DNA of 17,481 nt from UBA4656 sp002405525. Its GTDB lineage: Bacteria > Pseudomonadota > Gammaproteobacteria > Xanthomonadales > Ahniellaceae. The notes below the pieces were generated by a model. That model searched no databases and was not told the DNA's origin. It saw only the letters and a list, made by a program, of their open reading frames with translations. Positions within the stretch are counted from its first letter, which is position 1. Each line of letters begins with the position of its first letter. The translations under genes and the position numbers were made by a program. The DNA lies in assembly GCA_036723735.1 (NCBI GenBank), contig DAIMGT010000079.1:1-17481 (forward strand). The letters run 5' to 3'. Shown here in pieces: positions 1-9,000 of the stretch.

Positions 1-1720
1 CGCCGCCCGCGCTGCCCTGCTGGCGCGTGATCGCGGCGGCGGGGGCGAAGGTCGGTGCGGTGTTCGCAGTGATCGTGATGTTGGCGGAGGACACGCCGGC
101 GGGCGACGCGAAGGCATGCTCGCGCACCCGGATGCGCGCCTGCGTGGTCGCGGTGCTGGGGACGGTCCATACCCTTGAGCCGGTGTTGGGCACGTTGCTC
201 GCGATCACGGTCGGGAACGTCCCGCCGCCGTCGGTCGACAGCTCGATCGTCACGTTGCGGCTGAAGCCGCCGTTGTTGGTCCAGGTGATGGTGGCAGGCG
301 AGCCGAACGTCAGGATGCCCCCGCTCGGCTGGACGCCGGTGATCGAATCCGCCGTGCCGTTGCCGTCGCTGTCCGGAAACCACCCGATGTCCCGCATCTG
401 CTGGCGCGTGAGGTCGAGATCGAGCGACAACCCGACATTGATGAACGGCTCCATCAACAGGTTGGGCGACGCCGTGGTGTTCCAGTGCGACACCGATGAA
501 CCTCCCTGGTACGGGTTGGGTGTGAAAAGTTCCACTCCGCCACCCACAGGATCGCGGGCGGCGGTCAGGAAGCTGGAAGCGATGCGGACGTTGGGGCCTA
601 CCCACAGCAGGTTCCCCGGGGTCGTGGCCGACGTGGCGCGTTGCGCCGGGGTCATCTCGGCCCAGCTGAGGCCCAGAGCGCGGTCAAACTGGAAACGTGC
701 CCAGATGTCCGGGATGCCGCCGGCGAAAGAGCCATCCTGGGCGGTGAAGGACTGCGAGCCCAAGCCGTGGCCGAGTTCGTGCAGCACCACCACCAGCAGG
801 TTGGTCGTCCCGGCAGGCGTCGCGTTGTCGAGCCCGTAGTAGAACGTCCTGCCACCGAGGCAGGATCCGCCATCGAGCAGCGCGTTGAATGTGGCAGAAA
901 TTTCTGGCGATGTGGGATTTGCGTCGCTGCCGATCAGCTTGTTGGTCAACGCGGCGCCGAACAAGGTTCCGGTGCCCGCGAAACCGCCGCTGAGGCTGAA
1001 AGTGCCCACCGAGCCGGCGGCTCCGAGCGTGGCGGCCGTGGGGCTGCAGGGCAGGGGGTCGAAGCGCGAACCCACCGTGATCGGCACCGGGCTGTCGAGG
1101 TAGGCGCCCCAGATGGCTGCCGCCCGGTTGAAGACGTTGAGCCGCTGCTGGCCCAAGGTGGTGCCGGTGTTTCCCGCCACAACCGCTCGTGGCGAGGGGT
1201 CGTTGAAACCCTCTCCCGGTCCGTCGTTGTTGACGATGTTGATCGTCGCCGCTTTGGCGGACTTCGGGACGTCCGCGGGCAAGATCTGCTCGATCATGGA
1301 CTCGTAGACCCGAAGCTGCATCGGGCTGATTCCGTAGCGTGCCGCGCGGGCCGCCAGGTCGTTGTCGTCCGGCACTCGCAGCGCGGCTGGAAGCGCTTTG
1401 CCGGTCCGTAGATCCCGGCCAAGGAAACGCTGCGCTTCGTCGAGTGTCCCCACGCAGCCGAGCATGGCTTCGCCGTCGGCCTGCAACCGAGCCAGCGCGA
1501 CCTGCTGGAAGCGGCCGTCGGTCTGCAGTTCTACCAGGCCGTTGGGCAGCATGCGCTTGGCGACGCCTTCGATGTCGCGTCGGGTGACGCTCTCGATGAA
1601 GTCCGCGAGTGCCTGGTCTTCCTCCGCAGTCGCTTGGGCGAGCGAGCCCGAAACAGGCAGCAACAGGAGCGCGAGTCCGAGAGCCAAGCCCCGGGCCAAA
1701 ACGGCGGCGAATCTGTACAT
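1..1720 (-). CDS. Secreted zinc metallopeptidase, 3' part cut by the window edge
   Basis: Reading the minus strand from the ATG at 1720 gives 573 codons with no stop, so the C-terminus lies outside the window. A GGGGGAG ribosome site sits about 7 nt upstream. Residues 1-29 form a signal peptide (MYRFAAVLARGLALG..., hydrophobic core, SLAQA cleavage region), so the product is exported. H314-E315-L-G-H318 is a gluzincin/metzincin-type HExxH zinc motif followed by GLG. Downstream, the SHWNTTASPNLLMEP block (around 411-425) and LTRQQMRDIGW (438-447) match my memory of xanthomonad secreted metalloproteases that often carry a PA domain; no PA domain is visible between them here. From about 460 an Ig/Kre9-like beta domain begins (TITWTNNGG, IELSTDGGGTF). 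The third zinc ligand is not at the metzincin +10 position, where there is a serine; H412 is a candidate by inference. The role is extracellular proteolysis; the substrate is unknown. Confidence 0.85.
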   Translation of the reverse strand, partial: MYRFAAVLARGLALGLALLLLPVSGSLAQATAEEDQALADFIESVTRRDIEGVAKRMLPNGLVELQTDGRFQQVALARLQADGEAMLGCVGTLDEAQRFLGRDLRTGKALPAALRVPDDNDLAARAARYGISPMQLRVYESMIEQILPADVPKSAKAATINIVNNDGPGEGFNDPSPRAVVAGNTGTTLGQQRLNVFNRAAAIWGAYLDSPVPITVGSRFDPLPCSPTAATLGAAGSVGTFSLSGGFAGTGTLFGAALTNKLIGSDANPTSPEISATFNALLDGGSCLGGRTFYYGLDNATPAGTTNLLVVVLHELGHGLGSQSFTAQDGSFAGGIPDIWARFQFDRALGLSWAEMTPAQRATSATTPGNLLWVGPNVRIASSFLTAARDPVGGGVELFTPNPYQGGSSVSHWNTTASPNLLMEPFINVGLSLDLDLTRQQMRDIGWFPDSDGNGTADSITGVQPSGGILTFGSPATITWTNNGGFSRNVTIELSTDGGGTFPTVIASNVPNTGSRVWTVPSTATTQARIRVREHAFASPAGVSSANITITANTAPTFAPAAAITRQQGSAGG

Positions 1721-1916
1721 TTTTCTACTCCCCCAACGCCCCATGGGCGCCCTCATCTCAAAAGCTATGGGCGCATTTGTGATTTTCGCGTGACGAATTA
1801 GCGGCGGTTTTCGATCGTCCCACGATGCGCACGCAGTCGCCCACGCCCCGCGGCCTGCGCCTGGCTTGACCGGGCCGGCCGCCATCGCCATGGTGGGGCC
1901 CCCACGGAGGTGCCGC
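1721..1916. promoter_or_regulatory. Divergent intergenic region between the protease and DUF2333 genes
   Basis: These 196 bp separate two divergently transcribed genes and must hold both promoters. The stretch around 1760-1820 is clearly more AT-rich than the surroundings. I could not assign a convincing -35/-10 pair on either strand. A small palindrome, CGCCC-CAT-GGGCG (1737-1749), lies in the leader of the protease gene just upstream of its ribosome site. Confidence 0.35.
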
Positions 1917-2942
1917 ATGGTCGACCCGCAGCCGTCCCCGCCAAGCCCTCCGCTCCGCCGCTGGCGCCTGCGTGCCGTCGGTATCGTCGCCGGCTCGGCC
2001 GCCGCCGCCCTGCTGGCCCTGATGGCGTGGTGGGACCACGAGCCCGAGCCCTTCGACGTGCTGGCGCGCGCCCAGGCGCACGCGGCCGTGCACGGGCACC
2101 GGGCGGTGACCGGCACCGCGACCGCGTCCACCCTGATCGAGGTCGCGCGCACCCTGCTTGAAAAGCGCGGGGGCTATCTCGCCAACGACGTCGGTCCGCC
2201 GGGCGTGCTGATGGACAACCTGCCGAACTGGGAACTCGGCGTGGTGCTGCAGATCCGCGACCTCTCGCGCGCCCTGCGCGAGGACTTCTCGCGCGCGCAG
2301 ACCCAATCGGTGGAGGACATCGACCTGCGCGAGGCGGAAAACTTCTTTTCCTACAAGCGCGAGAAGTGGATCCTGCCGTCCTTCGAGAGCGGCCTGGGCG
2401 GCGGCATCGAGAAGACCGAGGCCTACCTGACCCGCCTCGGCGACGATCGGGTCGACGACGCGCAGTTCTATGCCCGTGCCGACAACCTTGCCCGCTACCT
2501 GGAGCTGGTCGAGAAGCGGCTCGGGTCGCTTTCGCAGCGGCTCTCGGCCAGCGTCGGGCAGGAACGGATCAACACCAACCTGGCCGGCGACCCGAATGCG
2601 CAGCAGTCGACGCCGCAGGCGCCGGAGCAACTGGTCAAGACGCCCTGGCTGCAGGTCGACGACGTGTTCTATGAGGCGCGCGGGTCGACCTGGGCGCTGG
2701 CGCACTTCCTGCGCGCCATCGAGCACGACTTCGAGCCCGTGCTGCGCGACAAGAACGCCCTGGTATCCCTGCGTCAGATCATCCGCGAACTCGACGAGGC
2801 GCGGTCGCCGATCTGGAGCCCGGTCATCATGAACGGCAGCCAGTTCGGTATGTTCGCCAACCACTCGCTGGTGCTCGCCAACTACATCTCGCGCGCCAAC
2901 GCCGCGATCATCGACCTGCGCGAGCTGCTGGCCACGGGCTGA
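1917..2942 (+). CDS. DUF2333 family membrane-anchored protein
   Basis: The product has 341 residues. The start chosen is the ATG at 1917, preceded at 6 nt by GGAGG (1906-1910); an in-frame ATG at 1866 would add 17 residues but has no comparable ribosome site. Layout: a short Pro/Arg-rich cytoplasmic end, one transmembrane segment at about residues 19-39, then a soluble helical domain. The domain shows the features I recall for DUF2333: GGYLANDVGPPGVLMDNLPNWE, QIRDLSRALREDFSR, QFYARADNLARYLE and LGSLSQRLSASVG (quoted in pieces). The family is widespread in gammaproteobacteria and has no established function. The N-terminal anchor implies the main domain is periplasmic, but I see nothing that fixes the topology. 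It is divergent from the protease and lies 135 bp upstream of the giant surface protein on the same strand. Confidence 0.88.
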   Translation: MVDPQPSPPSPPLRRWRLRAVGIVAGSAAAALLALMAWWDHEPEPFDVLARAQAHAAVHGHRAVTGTATASTLIEVARTLLEKRGGYLANDVGPPGVLMDNLPNWELGVVLQIRDLSRALREDFSRAQTQSVEDIDLREAENFFSYKREKWILPSFESGLGGGIEKTEAYLTRLGDDRVDDAQFYARADNLARYLELVEKRLGSLSQRLSASVGQERINTNLAGDPNAQQSTPQAPEQLVKTPWLQVDDVFYEARGSTWALAHFLRAIEHDFEPVLRDKNALVSLRQIIRELDEARSPIWSPVIMNGSQFGMFANHSLVLANYISRANAAIIDLRELLATG

Positions 2943-3006
2943 CCTCGCGGTCGGACCGGCGGGTGTGATTCATCATTGTTGTCTCGCCACGATCGCCGTT
3001 CCGCGC

Positions 3007-3012
3007 TATAAA
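3007..3012 (+). promoter_or_regulatory. Possible -10 box (TATAAA) for the giant surface protein gene
   Basis: TATAAA stands out in the 135-bp gap between the DUF2333 stop and the GTG start at 3078. TTGTTG occurs upstream at 2976-2981 but the spacer would be 25 nt, too long for a standard sigma-70 promoter; no better -35 is visible. If used, the leader would be about 60 nt. Read-through from the DUF2333 gene is the alternative. Confidence 0.3.
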
Positions 3013-3077
3013 CCGACGTCCGATCGGCTGCAGCGTCCGCGCCGGCCGTCTGCTTGGAACGACTTGGGGGGTCATCG

Positions 3078-6000
3078 GTGTCGATACGTGCCTTGGCGGC
3101 GTCGGCCGCCCTTCTCGCCTGTGCCCTCGGCGCGCCCGCGCAAGCCCAGGATCCCGAATTCCTGCTGTCCAAGCAGCTGGTTTCGCCCGCCGCCGGATCG
3201 ACCGTGCCGCCCGGCACGGCGGTGCGGTACCGGCTGACCTACCGCTGCAACGGCCTTGCGGCGACCACCTGCGGCTCACTGGCGGTGGTCGACCTGCTGC
3301 CGCCGCAGCTCGAGGTGGTCGGCTGCGATTTCCCCAACTTCACCGTCACCGCCTGCGCGCCGGGTTCGTCGACCATCACCGCCAACCGCGCCGTGCTGAA
3401 CGCCGGTACCACCGGCGAGGCCTTCATCGACATGCGGGTGCGGCCCGGCGCTGCGCCGGCGACGGGTGTCGTCAACACCGCCGAGGGCACGATTTCCCTG
3501 CCCAGCACCAGCCCGCCGCAATTGATGCCGGTGGTGGCCGTCAGCCCGCCGATCAACATCGCCGCCGGCAGCCAGCGCAACTACAGCATCGCCAAGGTGC
3601 GGGTCGATCCGATCGGCTCGCTGGTGATTTCCGACCAGCCGACCTTCGTGACCGATCGCGTGCAGTTCTGCGCCAACAGCGGCATCGACCTGCTCGAACT
3701 GGGCGGCGCGACGATCTACGACGACGTGCCGGCGATCGCCACCAACATCCGCACCCTGCGGCCGGGTGGGACGCCGCCGATCGGCGAGACCATCGTCGGC
3801 AACCGGGTCACCTGGACCATCCCGCCCGAACGGCTGGACATCGACGCCCTCTATCCGCCGGGGTCCAACCTCGGTGCCCCGTCCTGCCTGACCTTCTTCG
3901 TCACCTACGATCTGCCGGCCGGCGCCGCGATCGCGCCCGACCGCGCGCACGTGCGGACTACCGACCCCGCGTATTGCTCGGCCGCCGGGCTCGGCGTGCC
4001 GCCGATCGGCGACACCGCCAATCCGCAGTGTTTCGGCGCCACGTCCGGGGTGCGCGGTCCGTCGCAGGCGATTCTCAGCCCGTTCGGCAAGACCGGCAAT
4101 GACGCCACGCCCAGCGACACGCCCAACGACTCGGGCATCGGTCGCATCAACTGGGGGCTGTCCGGCGGCTTCTCCAGCAACGTCGGCCTGCGCGACCTGT
4201 CGTTCTACGACATTCTGCCGGTGCCCGAAACCGGCCCCGGCGGCACCACGCTGCCGCGGCTGGCGGTGACCGCCTTCGTGCCCGGCAACTGGGCCTCGGG
4301 TGCGCCGCTTTACGACGTGGTGGCCGACATCTACGTGACCACCGTCGACCCGGCGCCGGAGGATGACTGCGGCGGCGCGGGCTGGGTGGCCCTCGGCACG
4401 GGGCTTGCCGGCGGGAATGCGACCACCTTCACCACCGGCATGGCCGGCGCAACCGGGCTGTGCTGGTCGTTCCGGAATGCCGCGCCTGGCGGCGTGGCCA
4501 ACGAAGTACCGCGCGACTTCCGCTTCACCGGCCAGCCGCGGGTGACCCAGGCGGTGCCGGGGTCCATCCTGCCGCCCCCGCTGCCGGATGCGCTGGAGCC
4601 CGACAACTGCTTCCGTGCGCGCTGGACGCCGGCTGCCGCCGCGCCGCAGACCCAGCGGCTGTGCAGCACCCATCGCATCGAACGGCCGCGACCCGGCGTC
4701 AACCCGGTGAAGGGGATCCAGTCCGCACCCTCGCCGCTGCGCCCGCTCGACACCATCGTGTTCCGGGTCGGCGTCGACCACGCGGTCGGCGACTCGACCG
4801 GCGACATCGTCGATCCGGTGATCGTCGACGTGCTGCCGGTGCAGTTGCAGTATCTGTCGTTCAGCGTGGTGCAGCCGGGCGCGCCGGTACCGGTGGTCAC
4901 CACCGTGCCGAACTTCCGCGGGGTGCCGGACCAGACCCTGGTGCGGATCGCCTACACCGGCACCTTCCCGCGCACCGCCGCGCAGATGCCGCGGATCGAC
5001 ATCACCACCCGCGTGCGTGCCTTCACCGCCGACGGCACGTACACCAATCGACTCAGCGTGTTCGAGAACGGCGTGCCGCCGCGCACCTGCGCCGGCGCCG
5101 AAGTCGCCGACACCGAGGACCGCGACGGCGACGGCAACACCACGGAACTGCGCTGCGACCGCGACGCGAGCTTCACCATCGCCCAGGCCGCGGTGCTGGA
5201 CGGCAGCAAGTGGATTTCCGGCAGCGGACCGTTCGTCGATCCGGCCGACCCTCTGGTCGACGACCCGACCGAGCCGCCCGCGGTCGCGCCTGCCGACTGC
5301 CCGACCTTCAGCCAGGAGTTCGGCGCCGGTACCGGCGACCTCTTCACGCGCTTCCCCTGCGTGGCCCGCACCCGAGGCTACGGCGACGCCAACGGCGGCC
5401 GCGCCACCTGGCGGATCCGCGTGCAGAACGCCGGCAACGTGGCCTACGACAACTACGTTTTGTACGACGTGCTGCCCTTCGTCGGCGACCGCGGGGTCGG
5501 CGAGCCGCTGGCCACCCAGCCGCGCAACAGCGACTACCCGCCGCAGCTGCTCGGCGCACCGACGCTGGTGCCGGCGCTGACCTCGCTTTCGCTGCAGGGC
5601 GCGGGCGTGTTCAGCATCGCCTATTCGGGCTCGACCAACCCCTGTCGCCCGGAACTCTCCTCCGACGACGACACGTCGGGCTGGCAGGGTGCGTGTACCA
5701 ACGACTGGGCGGCAACGCCGCCAGGGGGCAGCTTCGCCAACGTGCGGGCAATCCGCATCCGCGCCTTCGTCGATCCCGACGGCAGCGTGCCGATCAACTG
5801 GGGCGTGGGCGACGTGGCGGTGTTCGAGGTCCCGCTGGAGGTGCCCGCCACGCTGCCGCGGATCGCACCATCGGTGGTCGGCAGTACGTCGGTCTTCAAC
5901 GTGGGCTGGGGCTCGTTCGCGCACCGCGCCTACCGCGCGGTGACGGGCGCGATGCTGGACCCGATCAACCTGCTGCCCACCGCCGAACCGCCGAAGGTGG

Positions 6001-9000
6001 GCGTCAGCACGCCGGAGCGCTACCGGCTCGGCAACCTGGTCTGGCGCGACGTCAACGACAACGGCACCTCGCAGATCGGCGAACCGGGCATCAATGGCGT
6101 GGCCGTGCGCCTGTGCCGCGACGACGATGGCGTCGCGGGGCCCAGCGCGGGTGACGCCACAGTGGCCAGCACCACCAGCGCGCGGATCGGCAGCCAGGAC
6201 GGCAAGTACCTGTTCGAGGTGCTGGAGCGGCGCACCGACTACTACGTCGCGATCGCCGCCGGCCAGGCCGCGCTCGCCGGCCTGCAGGTATCGGCATTCA
6301 ACGGCACCGCGCCCGGCAACAACGTCGACAACGACAACAACGCGCAGGCCGCTGCGGCGCCTGCGGCCTGCGGCGGCGGGGCGGCGATCGTTTCGGCCGC
6401 CTTCGACCTCGGCACCCCGAGCAACGGTGAGCCGACCAACGAGACCATCCGAAGCGGCAGCGGCACCGACGACGACCCCAACAACGGCGCGCCGGGCGAG
6501 CCGTGGCCCGACGGCATGTCGAACTATTCCGTCGACTTCGGCTTTTCGGCCACCGGCAGCACCGAGGACGACCTCGGCGACCTGCCCGACGGCGGGGCGG
6601 GCACCGGCGCGGGCAACTACCGCACCCTGCTGGTCGACAACGGGCCCAGCCACGTGCGGGTGCCGGGTCTGACCATCGGCACCGCGTGGGACTCCGAGCT
6701 CGCCGGCCAGCCCAACGCCGCGGCCGATGGGGACGACGCCAGTCCGGCCGCCATCGACGACGAGGACGGCGTGGGCACGCCGGCGCAACTGCGCTTCTTC
6801 CGCGGGCAGCCGGGGCTGCTCGACGTGCGGGTCGTCAACACGACGGCCACCGCCGGGCGGCTGTGCGGTTTCCTGGACCTCAACGCCGACGGCGACTTCG
6901 CGGATGCCGGGGAAGTGGCGCCGGCGGTGCCGGTGCCGGCCTCCGGCCCGGCCGGCGGCACGGTGCTGCAGGGCAACTTCGGCACCATCCCGTTCGGGGG
7001 CCTGAACATCGACCCGACCTACGTGCGCGTGCGGCTGTCGAACACCGACACCGGCGCCTGCACGGCGGCCTTCGCCGACGGGCCCAGCGCCAGCGGCGAG
7101 GTCGAGGACTACCGCGGCGCGGTGGTCGCCGAAGATCGCGGCGACCTGCCGGACGGGATCGCCGGCGTGCCCTCGTATGCCACGCTCAATGCCAGCGGCG
7201 GCGCAATGCACGTGATGTCCAGCGCCAACGCCTTCCTCGGCGCGCGCGTCGATCCCGAACCGCAGGGCCAGCCGGCGCTCGGCGCCGACGGCGACGACCT
7301 GGCGCCCGGCGGACAGCCGGACGACGAGGACGGTCTTGCGTTCCCGACCGCGATCGTGGCCGGCCGCGCCCGCGGCTTCATCGCCACCGCGGGCGCGGCG
7401 GGACGCCTGAACTGCTGGTTCGACTACAACGCCAACGGCGTGCTGGGCGACGTGGTGGGCGGTCAGCCGGAGCACTTCGCCAACGAGCTGGTGGTCAATG
7501 CCGGCGCCAACACCGTCGCGCTGACGCCGCCCTTCGCCATCGCGCGCGGCAGCTACTATCTGCGCTGCCGCCTCACCACCGGCAGTGGCCAGGGGAACAC
7601 GCCGGCCGGCACCGCGCCGAATGGCGAGGTCGAGGATTACCTGGTGCGCATCACCCAGCCCGATCTCGGCGACCTGCCGGATTCGGGCCCGGGCGTCGGC
7701 GCGGGCAACTACGAAACGCTGCGCGCCGCGGGCGGCGCGGAGCATCCGATCTTCGATGCGCCGGGCGCCGTGCTGCGCCTCGGCGCCGCGATCGACGCCG
7801 AACCCGACGGCCAGCCCGGCGCGGGCGCCGACGGCGACGACCTCGCCGGCGATGACGAGGACGGCATCACGGTCGCCGACCTGACGATGGTCGCCGCCAC
7901 TCCCGCAACGGTGCGCTTCTCCGCCACCAACAGCCTCGCCATGCCGGCGCGGGTATGCGGGTTCGTCGACTTCGACGGCGACGGCGATCTCTCCGACGCC
8001 GGCGAGTCGGCGCAGGCCGTCGTTCCCGCCGGGTCCAACGGCCTCGCGGGCACGCTGTCCTTCACGGTGCCGGCGACCGCGGTGCGCAACACCTTCGCGC
8101 GCTTCCGCATCAGCACCGCGGCAACCTGCGCGCCGAACGGCCTTGCGCCAGACGGCGAGGTCGAGGACTACCGCGCGACCATCATCGCCTACGACCTCGG
8201 TGACCTGCCCAACGGCAGCGGCCCGGCCCTTTATCCGACGCTGCGAGCGAGCGGCGGCCCGCGCCACGAGATCGTGCCGGGACTGCGACTGGGTGCTGCG
8301 GTCGACGCCGAGGCCGATGGCCAGCCGGCCGCCGCCGCCAACGGTGACGACCTCGCCGGGCCCGCGGCCGACGACGAGGACGGCGTGACCTTCGACGCCC
8401 TCAACCTCGGCAGTCCGGGTCGCGCCAACGTCACGGTCCTCAACAGCACGGGCGCTTCGGCCACTCTCTGCGTGCTGGTCGACTGGAACAACGACGGCGA
8501 CTTCACCGACACCTTCACCATCACCACTCCCGGCGGCGGTACCACCAGCGAAACGGTCCCGCTGCCGGTTTCCAGTGCGCCTGCCGCGCAATCGCTGGTG
8601 GTGCAGCTCGGCATCGTGCCGCCGCCCGGCACGGTCGGCGTGCCGCCGCCCGGCGCCGTGCTGCAGCCCTCCGCCCGCGTGCGGTTGAGCAACACACCGG
8701 GCTTCACCTGCACGGCGGGCGATCCGCCGGCCGCGGCCTCGCCCACCGGCGAGGTCGAGGACTACCGGGTCGGCAGCACCACCGGCACCGGCCTGATGAG
8801 CCTCGGCGACCTGGTGTGGGAGGACCGCAACAACAACTGCCTGCAGGACGCCGGCGAGCCGGGTGCCGCCGGCGTCGTGGTGAGCCTGTTCCGCGACAAC
8901 AACAACGACAACCTGCCGGACGGTCCGGCGGTCGCGACCCAGAACACCTCCGCCGCCGGCGCCTTCCTGTTCACCAATCTGGTGCCGGACAACTACCGGG

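Noticed and set aside
641..1411. Plus-strand frames of up to 270 codons in the first 1.6 kb
   Set aside because: They are antisense to the metallopeptidase, whose frame has a signal peptide and HExxH motif and is open for 573 codons to the window edge.
1758..2864. 368-codon minus-strand frame opposite the DUF2333 gene
   Set aside because: The plus strand has recognisable DUF2333 motifs and a good ribosome site; the minus frame is a compositional shadow.
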